In this document: one piece after another, positions 31,128 through 40,138 of the stretch
How positions within the stretch are numbered: the first letter of the stretch is position 1
Layout: the number at the start of each line of letters is the position of its first letter
From: Propionivibrio dicarboxylicus
Lineage (GTDB): Bacteria > Pseudomonadota > Gammaproteobacteria > Burkholderiales > Rhodocyclaceae
Assembly (NCBI RefSeq): GCF_900099695.1
Contig: NZ_FNCY01000001.1
Location: 310,001 to 374,000, forward strand
Reading direction: 5' to 3'
DNA length: 64,000 nucleotides
Notes under the pieces: model-generated
What the model saw: the letters and a program-made list of their open reading frames with translations, nothing else
What the model was told of the DNA's origin: nothing
Database searches by the model: none
Translations under genes and position numbers: made by a program

Positions 31128-32423
31128 ATGGTCCCACATCTCACTACCGCCCTGAACGGCCCGATTCTCGAACTCGAGCGCCGCTTCCTCAACGCCGCGC
31201 CGGAAATCGAGCGCTGGCTGCGCGGCCAATGGCAGGAGCATACCCCGCCGTTCTATGGCTCGGTCGATCTGCGTAATGCCGGTTTCAAGCTGGCGCCGGT
31301 CGACATGAACCTGTTCCCCGGCGGTTTCAACAACCTCAATGCCGATTTCATGCCGCTCTGCGTACAGGCGGCGATGACCGCGATCGAGAAGATCTGCCCG
31401 AGCGCCAAGAGCCTGCTGCTGATCCCCGAAAACCACACGCGCAATGTCTTCTACCTGCAGAACGTCGCCCATCTCGTCAATATCCTGCGCCTGACCGGCC
31501 TTGACGTGCGCCTCGGCTCGCTGCTGCCGGAAATCACCGAACCGACGCCGGTGGCATTGCCGAACGGCCAGTCGCTGCTGCTCGAACCGCTGGTGCGCAC
31601 GCGTTACCGCCTCGGCCTCAAGGACTTCGATCCCTGTGCCGTCCTGCTCAACAATGACCTGTCGGCCGGCATCCCCGAGATCCTGCAGAACCTCAACGAG
31701 CAGTTCGTGCTACCTCCCCTGCATGCCGGCTGGGCCGTGCGGCGCAAGTCGAACCACTTCGCCGCCTATGACGAAGTCGCCGACGAATTCGCCAAGCTGG
31801 TCGGCATCGATCCCTGGCAGATCAACCCTTATTTCTCGGTGTGCAGCCACGTGAACTTCCACGAGCGCCAAGGCGAGGAATGCCTGGCCGCCAACGTCGA
31901 CGCGGTACTGACGCTGATCCGCGAGAAATACAACGAATACGGCATCACCGAAACGCCCTATGTCGTCGTCAAGGCCGACGCCGGTACCTACGGCATGGGC
32001 GTGATGACGGCGAAGAGCGCCGAAGAGGTCATCGGCCTCAACCGCAAGCAACGCAACAAGATGTCGGTCATCAAGGAAGGACTCAACGTCACCCAGGTCA
32101 TCATCCAGGAGGGCGTCCATACCTTCGAGCGCGTCGTCAAGAACGACGTGGCCGAAGTCGCCGAACCGGTCGTCTACATGATCGATCGCTTTGTCGTCGG
32201 CGGTTTCTACCGCGTCCACGGCGGACGCGGCATCGACGAGAATCTCAATGCTCCCGGCATGCATTTCGAGCCGCTGGCGTTCGAGACGAGTTGCTGCCTG
32301 CCGGACTGCGGCCAGAATCCGGACGCGCCGCCCAACCGCTTCTATGCCTATGGCGTCGTCGCCCGCCTCGCCCAGCTCGCCGCTTCGCTGGAACTCGAAC
32401 GCACCGCGCCCGCCGACGAATAG
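31128..32423 (+). CDS. gshA: Glutamate-cysteine ligase (Thiobacillus-type)
   Basis: Catalyses the first, rate-limiting step of glutathione synthesis. 431 residues, MVPHLTTALNGPILELERRFLNAAPEIE at the start. This matches the distinct proteobacterial glutamate-cysteine ligase family of T. ferrooxidans type rather than the E. coli or plant types. Conserved-looking blocks include DLRNAGFKLAPVDMNLFPGGFNNL and VKADAGTYGMGVMT. An AGGAG box precedes the ATG. gshB follows 41 bp later, making a two-step pathway operon. Confidence 0.93.
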   Translation: MVPHLTTALNGPILELERRFLNAAPEIERWLRGQWQEHTPPFYGSVDLRNAGFKLAPVDMNLFPGGFNNLNADFMPLCVQAAMTAIEKICPSAKSLLLIPENHTRNVFYLQNVAHLVNILRLTGLDVRLGSLLPEITEPTPVALPNGQSLLLEPLVRTRYRLGLKDFDPCAVLLNNDLSAGIPEILQNLNEQFVLPPLHAGWAVRRKSNHFAAYDEVADEFAKLVGIDPWQINPYFSVCSHVNFHERQGEECLAANVDAVLTLIREKYNEYGITETPYVVVKADAGTYGMGVMTAKSAEEVIGLNRKQRNKMSVIKEGLNVTQVIIQEGVHTFERVVKNDVAEVAEPVVYMIDRFVVGGFYRVHGGRGIDENLNAPGMHFEPLAFETSCCLPDCGQNPDAPPNRFYAYGVVARLAQLAASLELERTAPADE

Positions 32424-32464
32424 ACGAACACAGACGAACAGCCCCTGCTCAGAGAGGACACTTC

Positions 32465-33421
32465 ATGCGCTTAGCCTTTATTGTCGACCCGCTCGATTCG
32501 CTCAAGGTCACCAAGGATTCCAGCATCGCCATGATGCGCGCCGCGCAGGCTGCCGGCCACGCGGTCTGGGCCATCCAGCAGTCGGCGATCCACTGGTCGC
32601 CGTTGCACGGCGTTTGCGCCGAAGCGGTGCATCTCGAAATGCTGTACGACGATGCGCGCTGGTGCGTCGAACTCGTCCGTCATGTCGTCCCGCTGCGCGA
32701 CTTCACCGCCGTCCTGATGCGCAAGGACCCGCCCTTCGACATCGAGTACATCACCACCTGCTGGCTGCTCGAACGCGCCGAAGCGGAAGGCGCGCGCATC
32801 TTCAACCGCCCGGCGGCGCTGCGCGATCACTCGGAAAAGCTGGCCATCCTCGAATTTCCGCAATTCATCGTCCCGACCGAGGTCGCGCGCGACGAAACCT
32901 TGCTGCACACCTTCATCGACATGCAGCACGACTGCATTCTCAAGCCGCTCGACGGTATGGGCGGCAGCCAGGTCTTCCGTGTCCGCGCCGACGATCCCAA
33001 CCGTAACGTCATCGTCGAGACACTGACGGCGGGCGGCCAGCGCACGATCATGGCGCAGCGTTACATCCCTGAGATCAGCCAGGGCGACAAGCGCATCCTG
33101 ATCATCGACGGCGAGGTCGCCCCCTACTGCCTGGCGCGCATTCCCAAAGCCGGCGAAACGCGCGGCAACCTGGCCGCCGGCGGACGCGGCGAGGCACGCG
33201 AACTGACGCCGCGCGACCGCGAGATCGCCGGCGCGCTGGCGCCGGTACTCGCCGCCCGCGGCCTGCTGATCGTCGGCATCGACGTCATCGGCGACTGGCT
33301 GACCGAAATCAACGTCACCAGCCCGACCTGCATGGTCGAAATCGCCGACCAGACCGGCTTCGACACGGCCGGTCTCGTCATCGCCGCTGTGGAAAAGGCA
33401 TGTATCGCCTCGGCCGCCTGA
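32465..33421 (+). CDS. gshB: Glutathione synthetase
   Basis: ATP-grasp ligase adding glycine to gamma-glutamylcysteine. 318 residues (E. coli 316), beginning MRLAFIVDPLDSLKVTKDSSIAMM. Conserved blocks are LLRKDPPFDIEYI-like MRKDPPFDIEYI, ILKPLDGMGGSQVF, and the C-terminal GIDVIGDWLTEINVTSPTC. A longer in-frame extension into gshA is rejected because the N-terminus shown is the family start. Its 3' end overlaps apbE by 22 bp. Confidence 0.97.
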   Translation: MRLAFIVDPLDSLKVTKDSSIAMMRAAQAAGHAVWAIQQSAIHWSPLHGVCAEAVHLEMLYDDARWCVELVRHVVPLRDFTAVLMRKDPPFDIEYITTCWLLERAEAEGARIFNRPAALRDHSEKLAILEFPQFIVPTEVARDETLLHTFIDMQHDCILKPLDGMGGSQVFRVRADDPNRNVIVETLTAGGQRTIMAQRYIPEISQGDKRILIIDGEVAPYCLARIPKAGETRGNLAAGGRGEARELTPRDREIAGALAPVLAARGLLIVGIDVIGDWLTEINVTSPTCMVEIADQTGFDTAGLVIAAVEKACIASAA

Positions 33422-34476
33422 TCCTCGTTCTCCTGTTCGCCGGCCTCAGCGCCTGCGGCCGGCCCGCCCTGCACCAGCAGGAATCCTTCGTTTTCGGTAC
33501 GCGCGTCGAGGTGCTCGTCGCCGATACCGACGAGACCACGGCGCGGCGGGCCGCCGACGCCGTGCTGCGCGAGTTCGACCGGCTGCACCGGACCTATCAC
33601 GCTTGGCTGCCGTCCGAACTCAGCGCGCTCAACACCGCCATCGCCGCCGGAAAACCCATCGAGGTCTCCGACGAAATGGCGGCCATCCTCAAGGATGCCC
33701 AGCGCATTTCAGCGCTGGGCAACGGCCTGTTCGATCCTGGCATCGGCCGCCTGATCGGCCTCTGGGGATTCCAGTCCGACGACTTCAAGGCCGCCCTCCC
33801 CGATCCCCGTGCGCTTGCCGCCTGGCGCAAGCAGCGTCCGGGCATCGCCGACCTGCGCATCGAGAACCGGCGCGTCAGCAGCCGCAACCGCGGCGTCGCG
33901 CTCGACCTGGGCGGTTATCTCAAGGGCTACGCGCTAGACCGGGCCAGCGCCATCCTGCGCGAAAACGGCGTCGGCAACGCCCTCGTCAACATCGGCGGCA
34001 ACGTCATGGCGCTGGGTACGAAGCACGGCGACGCCTGGCGCATCGGCATCCAGCATCCGCGCCAGCCCGGCCCGCTGGCCGTGCTCTCGCTCAAGGACGG
34101 CGAAGCGATCGGCACCTCGGGCGACTATCAGCGCTACTTCGAACTCGACGGCAAGCGTTACTGCCACCTGCTTGACCCGCGTAGCGGCGCACCGGTGACG
34201 CACACCCAGTCGCTCAGCGTCCTGATCACGCCACGACCCGCCGCCGGCACGCTCTCCGACGCGGCCTCCAAGCCGCTGTTCATCGCCGGTTCGGAATGGC
34301 CCGAGATGGCAAGGGCGCTCGGCATCACCCACGTTCTCCGGGTCGACGCCAGCGGCCGCATCGAAGCCAGCGCCGCCTTCCGGCAACGGCTCGAAAGCGG
34401 CAGCCTCGCCGGCGCCGACCTCACTGTCATCAGCATCGATGCCGCCGCACCTGCCGGAAATCGCGGAATACCTTAG
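33400..34476 (+). CDS. apbE: FAD:protein FMN transferase (ApbE), lipoprotein
   Basis: Attaches FMN covalently to threonine in periplasmic or membrane flavoproteins such as RnfG or NqrC. 358 residues. The N-terminus is a lipoprotein signal with lipobox LSAC (Cys about 19). The core includes ALDLGGYLKGYALDRA, NALVNIGGNVMALG and AIGTSGDYQRYF, with C-terminal THTQSLSVLI. The start lies inside gshB (22-bp overlap). No flavoprotein target is encoded in this window. Confidence 0.92.
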   Translation: MYRLGRLILVLLFAGLSACGRPALHQQESFVFGTRVEVLVADTDETTARRAADAVLREFDRLHRTYHAWLPSELSALNTAIAAGKPIEVSDEMAAILKDAQRISALGNGLFDPGIGRLIGLWGFQSDDFKAALPDPRALAAWRKQRPGIADLRIENRRVSSRNRGVALDLGGYLKGYALDRASAILRENGVGNALVNIGGNVMALGTKHGDAWRIGIQHPRQPGPLAVLSLKDGEAIGTSGDYQRYFELDGKRYCHLLDPRSGAPVTHTQSLSVLITPRPAAGTLSDAASKPLFIAGSEWPEMARALGITHVLRVDASGRIEASAAFRQRLESGSLAGADLTVISIDAAAPAGNRGIP

Positions 34477-34503
34477 AATGTCGGAATATTCCCCGGAGGA
34501 GTC

Positions 34504-34893
34504 ATGATCGGCATTCTTCTCATCACGCACGGAACATTCGGCGAAAGCCTCGTGCAGAACGTTTGCCACATCCTCAACCGGCGTCCTCCCTTGATGGCCC
34601 AACTGGGCCTGACGCCGCAGGACGATCCACTCGACACGCTGCCGCTGGCGCGTGAACTGGTCACCCAAGTCGACGAAGGCGACGGCGTGCTCATCATGAC
34701 CGATGTGCTCGGCGCATCGCCCTCGAACCTTACGCTCAAACTGCTCGAACCGGGCCGCGTCGAAGGCGTCGCCGGCGTCAGTCTGCCGATGGTGTTGCGA
34801 GCGCTCACCTACCGCAAAGGCGAAATGAAAACCCTGGTAAAAAAAGCTGTCAGCGGCGGTCGCGACGGCGTCATCAACATGCACCGGCAATAA
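34504..34893 (+). CDS. PTS EIIA component, mannose type
   Basis: A 129-residue single-domain EIIA of the mannose family. The phospho-acceptor is His9 in MIGILLITHGTFGESL. A strong GGAGGA box sits just before the ATG. No EIIB, EIIC or EIID sugar permease is adjacent, and the next genes encode HPr and EI. The set therefore looks like a regulatory phosphorelay rather than a sugar uptake system, as is typical of betaproteobacteria. Confidence 0.93.
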   Translation: MIGILLITHGTFGESLVQNVCHILNRRPPLMAQLGLTPQDDPLDTLPLARELVTQVDEGDGVLIMTDVLGASPSNLTLKLLEPGRVEGVAGVSLPMVLRALTYRKGEMKTLVKKAVSGGRDGVINMHRQ

Positions 34894-34918
34894 GACTGCC
34901 GATCACGAGGAAAACCGA

Positions 34919-35188
34919 ATGGCACGTGCAGAAATTCAGATCTCCAACAAACTCGGGCTTCATGCCCGCGCCTCGGCCAAGCTGACGCAACTGGCGTCCG
35001 GCTTCGATTCCGAGGTGTGGATGGAAAAGGGCAGCCGCCGCGTCAATGCAAAAAGCATCATGGGCGTAATGATGCTGGCTGCCGGCAAGGGAACCACCGT
35101 CGTCGTCGAAACCGTCGGTGCCGATGAACAACCGGCGCTCGATGCCATCCTTAAACTGATCGAGGACAAATTTGGCGAAGGGGAGTGA
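34919..35188 (+). CDS. ptsH: HPr phosphocarrier protein
   Basis: An 89-residue HPr that relays phosphate from EI to EIIA. His15 lies in NKLGLHARASAKL, and Ser46, the HPr-kinase site, lies in VNAKSIMGVMML. Both residues are present, so regulation by an HprK encoded elsewhere is possible. It is 25 bp after the EIIA gene and 7 bp before the EI start. Confidence 0.96.
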   Translation: MARAEIQISNKLGLHARASAKLTQLASGFDSEVWMEKGSRRVNAKSIMGVMMLAAGKGTTVVVETVGADEQPALDAILKLIEDKFGEGE

Positions 35189-35195
35189 GTACGCC

Positions 35196-36947
35196 ATGAG
35201 TTTCACCCTGCACGGATTGCCGGTATCCGGCGGCATCGCCATCGGCCGGGCGCACCTCATTTCGCAGGCGACGCTCGAAGTCTCGCACCTGCTGATTCCG
35301 CCGCGCATGGTGGACAAGGAGGTCGCGCGTTTCGAAACCGCCGTTGAGGCCGTCCGCAACGAATTCCAGGCGCTGAAGGCCAACACCAGTCACGCTCTCA
35401 CCGACATCGGCGCCTTCGTCAACCTGCACCTGATGATCCTGTCGGACCCCGAACTTTCGGAGATCCCCAAGGACATCATCCGCGAACGCCGCTGCAACGC
35501 CGAATGGGCGATCGTCCAGCAGATGGAACACCTGGTCGGCCAGTTCGAAGCGATCGACGATACCTACCTGCGCGAACGCAGCTATGACGTCCGCCAGGTG
35601 GTCGAACGGGTCGTGCGCGAACTGACCGGACACCCCGACCACGCGCATTCGCGTTTCGGCAAGGGCGTCAAAGGCGAGAACCTGATCGTCGTCGCCCACG
35701 ATCTGTCACCGGCCGACGTCATGGCCTTCAAGGACCAGAATTTCGCCTCGTTCATCACCGACGTCGGCGGCGCCACCTCGCATACCGCCATTCTTTCGCG
35801 CGGCATGGGCATTCCGGCGGTACTCGGCCTGCATAACGCGCGGCAACTGATTCGCGACAAGGAACAACTGATCGTCGACGGCACGCGTGGCGTCGTCATC
35901 GTCAATCCCGACCCGCGCATTCTCGAGGAATATCAGCTCAAGAAAAGCCAGATCGAGATCGAACGCGCCAAGCTCAAGCTGCTCAAGACCGCGCGCGCGA
36001 CCACGCTCGACAAGACCAAGATCGACCTGCTCGCCAACATCGAAGAGCCGTCCGAGGTCGCGCTGGCACTTGAGAGCGGCGCCGAAGGCATCGGCCTGTT
36101 CCGGACCGAGTTCATCTTCCTCGGCCGCGGCGACATGCCCGGCGAAGAAGAACAGTTCGATGCCTACCGCAAGGTCGTCAAGGGCATGGAAGGCCGTCCG
36201 GTCACCATCCGTACCTTCGACCTCGGCAACGACAAGAACCTGCACACCGAACTCTCTTCGTCCGACCGCAAACGCGACAACCCGGCGCTCGGCTTACGTT
36301 CGATCCGGCTGTCGCTGGCCGAGCCCAAACCTTTCCTCGCCCAGCTGCGCGCCATCCTGCGTGCCTCGAAATACGGCAAGATCCGGATTCTCATCCCGAT
36401 GCTCTCGCATGCGCACCAGATCGATCAGACGCTGGCGATGCTGGAGCAGGCGAAATCGAGCCTGCGCGGCGAACGCGTTCCCTTCGACGAGGCGATCGAG
36501 ATCGGCGGCATGATCGAGGTACCGGCCGCGGCGCTCGCCGTTGGACTTTTCCTGCGCCGACTCGATTTCCTCTCGATCGGCACCAACGACCTGATCCAGT
36601 ACACGCTGGCCATCGATCGCAGCGACGAACAGGTCGCCAGCCTGTACGACCCGCTTCACCCGGCCGTGCTCATGCTCCTCTCGCATGTCATCACCAGCGG
36701 CGAGAAGGCCGGCATCCCGGTGTCGATGTGCGGCGAGCTCGCCGGCGACCCGCACATGACGCGCCTGCTGCTCGGTCTCGGGCTGCGCCAGTTCTCGATG
36801 TTCCCGGCGCAGATTCCGGAGGTGAAGCAGAAGATCAAGCAGAGCGACATTTCCGAGATCACCCCAATCGTCCGACGCATCCTGAAGCTCGAGGAATCGG
36901 CCAAGATCCAGGAGCAGATCGAACGGCTCAATGCCTGGCAACTTTAG
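35196..36947 (+). CDS. ptsI: Phosphoenolpyruvate-protein phosphotransferase (enzyme I)
   Basis: Transfers phosphate from PEP to HPr. 583 residues. The phospho-acceptor is His196 in GGATSHTAILSRGMGIPAVLG, and the PEP-binding C-terminal TIM barrel has IGLFRTEFIFLGR and DFLSIGTNDLIQYTLAIDR with the conserved MCGELAGDP. The ATG at 35196 (MSFTLHGLPVSGGIAIG) is preferred to a start overlapping ptsH. It closes the EIIA-HPr-EI operon. Confidence 0.97.
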   Translation: MSFTLHGLPVSGGIAIGRAHLISQATLEVSHLLIPPRMVDKEVARFETAVEAVRNEFQALKANTSHALTDIGAFVNLHLMILSDPELSEIPKDIIRERRCNAEWAIVQQMEHLVGQFEAIDDTYLRERSYDVRQVVERVVRELTGHPDHAHSRFGKGVKGENLIVVAHDLSPADVMAFKDQNFASFITDVGGATSHTAILSRGMGIPAVLGLHNARQLIRDKEQLIVDGTRGVVIVNPDPRILEEYQLKKSQIEIERAKLKLLKTARATTLDKTKIDLLANIEEPSEVALALESGAEGIGLFRTEFIFLGRGDMPGEEEQFDAYRKVVKGMEGRPVTIRTFDLGNDKNLHTELSSSDRKRDNPALGLRSIRLSLAEPKPFLAQLRAILRASKYGKIRILIPMLSHAHQIDQTLAMLEQAKSSLRGERVPFDEAIEIGGMIEVPAAALAVGLFLRRLDFLSIGTNDLIQYTLAIDRSDEQVASLYDPLHPAVLMLLSHVITSGEKAGIPVSMCGELAGDPHMTRLLLGLGLRQFSMFPAQIPEVKQKIKQSDISEITPIVRRILKLEESAKIQEQIERLNAWQL

Positions 36948-36991
36948 GAAATGAAAGCGGAAGCCCGCCGCCGTGGCATGTCCGCGCTGAT

Positions 36992-37020
36992 TTGACAATT
37001 TTCAGCCGCGGCGGTAACTT
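36992..37020 (+). promoter_or_regulatory. Sigma70-type promoter for metXW
   Basis: A consensus -35 TTGACA at 36992-36997 is followed after exactly 17 bp by TAACTT at 37015-37020. Transcription would begin near 37027, matching the 5' edge of the riboswitch. This makes metXW independent of ptsI. Confidence 0.75.
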
Positions 37021-37028
37021 CCTCCCAT

Positions 37029-37083
37029 AGCGCCGATTTGAAGATCAGCTTGCGGGCGCTCAATAAATCCGGCTAAAGCGGCT
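37029..37083 (+). ncRNA. SAM-II riboswitch upstream of metX
   Basis: Matches the SAM-II (metA/metX, SAM-alpha) aptamer layout. P1 is AGCGCC (37029-37034) with GGCGCT (37055-37060). The loop begins GATTTG and contains TTGCG, and the 3' pseudoknot strand holds AATAAATCC then GGCTAAAGCGG. The spacing and conserved words parallel the known metX SAM-II crystal construct. It should bind S-adenosylmethionine and reduce metX expression when SAM is plentiful. Most described examples are alphaproteobacterial. Confidence 0.88.
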
Positions 37084-37086
37084 CGC

Positions 37087-37125
37087 ACCCAGTCCGCTTT
37101 TTGGCCGACTGGGTTTTGTTTTTTG
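37087..37125 (+). terminator. Intrinsic terminator coupled to the SAM-II riboswitch
   Basis: An 8-bp stem ACCCAGTC (37087-37094) with GACTGGGT (37107-37114) is followed by a T-rich stretch to 37125. It sits four bases after the aptamer and 16 bp before the metX start, so ligand-controlled premature termination is a natural reading. An overlapping antiterminator was not worked out. Confidence 0.85.
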
Positions 37126-37140
37126 TGCGAACAGACTGAA

Positions 37141-38268
37141 ATGACCTCTGAAAATTCTGTCGGAATCGTCACCCCACAGCGCTTCCGCTCCGAAGCGCCA
37201 CTGACCTTGAAAAGCGGCGCCGTGCTGCCCGGTTTCGAACTCGTGTACGAAACCTACGGCACGCTCAACGCGGCGCGCTCGAACGCGGTGCTCGTCTGCC
37301 ATGCGCTGTCAGGCAGCCACCACGTCGCCGGCACCTACGCCGACAACCCGAACAATCTCGGCTGGTGGGACAACCTCGTCGGCCCGGGCAAGCCGCTCGA
37401 CACGCAAAAGTTCTTCGTGATCGGCGTGAATAACCTCGGCGGCTGCTACGGATCGACCGGACCCTTGTCGACCAATCCGGAAACCGGCAAGCGCTACGGC
37501 GCCGACTTCCCGCTCGTCACCGTCGAGGACTGGGTCGCCGCGCAAGCCCGCCTGGCCGACGCGCTCGGCATCGACACCTGGGCCGCCGTGCTCGGCGGCA
37601 GTCTCGGCGGCATGCAGGCGCTCGAATGGTCGCTGCAGTTTCCCGACCGCATCCGTCATGTTGTCGCCATTGCCTCGGCACCGAAGCTGTCAGCCCAGAA
37701 CATTGCCTTCAACGAAGTCGCGCGACAGGCGATTCTGTCCGACCCCGACTTCCACGGCGGCCACTACGCCGAACACGGCGTCGTCCCCAAGCGGGGCTTG
37801 CGCCTGGCGCGCATGATCGGCCACATCACCTACCTGTCGGACGACCAGATGGACGAGAAATTCGGCCGCCGGCTGCGTCACGACGAACACCGCTTCAGCT
37901 ATGACGTCGACTTCGAAGTCGAATCCTACCTGCGCTACCAGGGCGACAAGTTCGCCGGATTCTTCGACGCCAACACCTACCTGGCGACGACCAAGGCGCT
38001 CGACTATTTCGACCCGGCCTTCGCCTACGACGGCGACCTCGCCGGCGCGCTGGCGCGGGCAAAAGCCGAGTTTTTCATCGCCAGCTTCTCGACCGACTGG
38101 CGTTTCTCGCCGGCACGCTCGCGTGAAATCGTTTTCGCGCTGCTGAAAAACCGCCGACGTGTCGCCTATGCCGAAATCGACTGCGACGCCGGACACGATT
38201 CCTTCCTGCTCGACGACGCCCATTATCACGCTGTGCTGCGGGCCTATCTGGAGAACATCGCGGTATGA
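37141..38268 (+). CDS. metX: Homoserine O-acyltransferase MetX
   Basis: Alpha/beta-hydrolase enzyme activating homoserine for methionine synthesis. 375 residues with catalytic Ser154 in [12 protein letters not shown] and the late His in [16 protein letters not shown]. Betaproteobacterial MetX enzymes can use succinyl-CoA rather than acetyl-CoA; the choice here cannot be read with confidence. It is controlled by the SAM-II riboswitch and overlaps metW by 4 bp. The ribosome-binding site is weak. The ATG at 37141 lies just past the terminator. Confidence 0.95.
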   Translation: MTSENSVGIVTPQRFRSEAPLTLKSGAVLPGFELVYETYGTLNAARSNAVLVCHALSGSHHVAGTYADNPNNLGWWDNLVGPGKPLDTQKFFVIGVNNLGGCYGSTGPLSTNPETGKRYGADFPLVTVEDWVAAQARLADALGIDTWAAVLGGSLGGMQALEWSLQFPDRIRHVVAIASAPKLSAQNIAFNEVARQAILSDPDFHGGHYAEHGVVPKRGLRLARMIGHITYLSDDQMDEKFGRRLRHDEHRFSYDVDFEVESYLRYQGDKFAGFFDANTYLATTKALDYFDPAFAYDGDLAGALARAKAEFFIASFSTDWRFSPARSREIVFALLKNRRRVAYAEIDCDAGHDSFLLDDAHYHAVLRAYLENIAV

Positions 38269-38879
38269 ACCTACGCAAACTGACCAAACAGGAACGCGAC
38301 CGCTTCGACTTCGCCGTCATCGCCGACTGGATACCCCGCAACAACCGTGTGCTCGACCTCGGCTGCGGCGACGGTTCGCTACTGCGCTACCTGCGCGAAC
38401 ACAAGGACATCAGCGGCTACGGCGTCGAGATCGACCATGACAGCGTTCTCGGCTGCATCCGCAACAACGTCGACGTCATCCAGATGAACATCGACCACGG
38501 GCTGTCTGGCTTCGAAGACCAGTCGTTCGATTACGTCGTCATCTCGCAGGCACTGCAGGCGATGCTGGCGACCGAGCGCATCCTGACGGAAATGCTGCGC
38601 GTCGCCCGCGAAGCGGTCGTCAGCTTTCCCAATTTCGCCTACCGCACCAACCGCGAGGCGATCGCCAACGGCCGCGTCCCAGTGTCCGAGGATCTGCCCT
38701 ACGAATGGTACGAAACGCCGAACGTGCGCTTCTTCACCATCGCCGACTTCGAGGCGTTGTGCGACAAGCTCGGCATCGCCATTCTCGAACGGCGCGCCTT
38801 CAACAACGCAGGGCAACTCGTGACCGAGGATCCGAACCTCGACGGCAGCCTCGCCTTCTACCGCCTGGGCCGAAAATAG
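38265..38879 (+). CDS. metW: Methionine biosynthesis protein MetW
   Basis: A 204-residue SAM-methyltransferase-like protein that partners MetX in many proteobacteria and is needed for full methionine synthesis. The SAM-binding segment [15 protein letters not shown] is near residue 30, followed by [19 protein letters not shown] overlap with metX couples translation. The stop overlaps the GTG start of ampG as TAGTG. Confidence 0.95.
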   Translation: MNLRKLTKQERDRFDFAVIADWIPRNNRVLDLGCGDGSLLRYLREHKDISGYGVEIDHDSVLGCIRNNVDVIQMNIDHGLSGFEDQSFDYVVISQALQAMLATERILTEMLRVAREAVVSFPNFAYRTNREAIANGRVPVSEDLPYEWYETPNVRFFTIADFEALCDKLGIAILERRAFNNAGQLVTEDPNLDGSLAFYRLGRK

Positions 38880-40138
38880 TGAGGGCCGGCAGTCTGCGCA
38901 TCCTGTTCGACCGGAAGATGCTGATCTGCATCTTCACCGGTTTCAGTTCGGGCCTGCCGCTGTTCCTGCTGCTCAACCTGCTGCCGGCCTGGCTCAAGAC
39001 CGAGGGCATCAGCCTGCGCGAGATCGGTCTCTTTGCGCTGATCCAGTTTCCCTACACCTGGAAATTCCTCTGGGCGCCGCTGATGGACCGCTATGCGCTG
39101 CCCTGGCTGGGGCGACGCCGCAGCTGGATGGCGGCCACCCACCTGGCGCTGGTCGGCGCCATCTGTTGGCTCGGCACCTTGTCGCCGAGCCAGTCGCTTT
39201 CAAGCATCGCCGCCGTCGCGACCTTGATCGCCGTGCTCTCGGCAACGCTCGATATCGCCCTCGACGCCTTCCGGCGCGAATTGCTTGACGACCAGGAACT
39301 GGGACTCGGCAACGCGATCCACGTCAACGCCTACAAGGTCGCCGGGCTGATCCCCGGTTCGCTGTCGCTCTGGCTCGCCGACCGCCTGCCCTGGTTCGAA
39401 GTGTTCGCCGTCACCGGCCTCTTCATGCTGCCAGGACTCCTCATGACGCTGCGTGTCTCCGAACCGGGCCGCGCGCCGGCACCGCGCACGCTGGCGGCGG
39501 CGGTAACCGAGCCCTTCCGCGAATTTCTGCATCGGTCGGGCGTCAAGAGCGCCCTGCTGGTGCTCGGGTTCATTTTCCTCTACAAGCTCGGCGACTCGCT
39601 CTGCACTGCGCTGGCAACGCCGTTCTATCTCGAGATGGGCTACACCAAGACTGAAATCGGGCTGGTGGCCAAGAATGCCGGCCTGTGGCCCTCGGTCATC
39701 GGCGGTCTGCTCGGCGGCCTGTGGATGGTCCGCCTGGGCATCAACCGCTCGCTCTGGCTGTTCGGTGCCGTGCAGATGCTGGCCATCCTCGGTTTTGCCT
39801 GGCTGGCCGGCGCCGGCAGCGCGCCGGCGACGCCGGAACGTCTCCTGGCGCTGGCCCTCGTCATCGGCATCGAAGCCTTTGGTGTCGGACTCGGCACCGC
39901 CGCCTTCGTCGCCTTCATCGCCCGAACGACGCATCCGGCCTACACGGCCACCCAGTTCGCCCTGTTCACCAGCCTCGCCGCGGTGCCGCGCACCGTCGTC
40001 AACGCGTCGGCCGGCTGGCTTGTCGAACAACTGGGCTGGGTCCATTTCTTCGGTCTCTGCTTCCTGCTTGCCATTCCCGGCATGCTCCTCCTCTTCAAGA
40101 TCGCGCCATGGAACTCAACGACACCTCAGAACGCCTGA
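38879..40138 (+). CDS. ampG: AmpG-family muropeptide permease (MFS)
   Basis: A 419-residue, 12-helix major facilitator protein that in E. coli imports anhydro-muropeptides for cell-wall recycling. The GTG at 38879 is used: the protein then begins [29 protein letters not shown], matching AmpG, whereas the longer upstream frame runs through metW. The family segments LKTEGISLREIGLFAL and PYTWKFLWAPLMDRY are present. Overlap with metW and the next gene suggests one transcript. Confidence 0.9.
   Translation: MRAGSLRILFDRKMLICIFTGFSSGLPLFLLLNLLPAWLKTEGISLREIGLFALIQFPYTWKFLWAPLMDRYALPWLGRRRSWMAATHLALVGAICWLGTLSPSQSLSSIAAVATLIAVLSATLDIALDAFRRELLDDQELGLGNAIHVNAYKVAGLIPGSLSLWLADRLPWFEVFAVTGLFMLPGLLMTLRVSEPGRAPAPRTLAAAVTEPFREFLHRSGVKSALLVLGFIFLYKLGDSLCTALATPFYLEMGYTKTEIGLVAKNAGLWPSVIGGLLGGLWMVRLGINRSLWLFGAVQMLAILGFAWLAGAGSAPATPERLLALALVIGIEAFGVGLGTAAFVAFIARTTHPAYTATQFALFTSLAAVPRTVVNASAGWLVEQLGWVHFFGLCFLLAIPGMLLLFKIAPWNSTTPQNA

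Noticed and set aside
31841-33421. gshB as a 526-residue protein fused to part of gshA
   Set aside because: The upstream part is an out-of-frame reading of gshA; MRLAFIVDP at 32465 is the family N-terminus.
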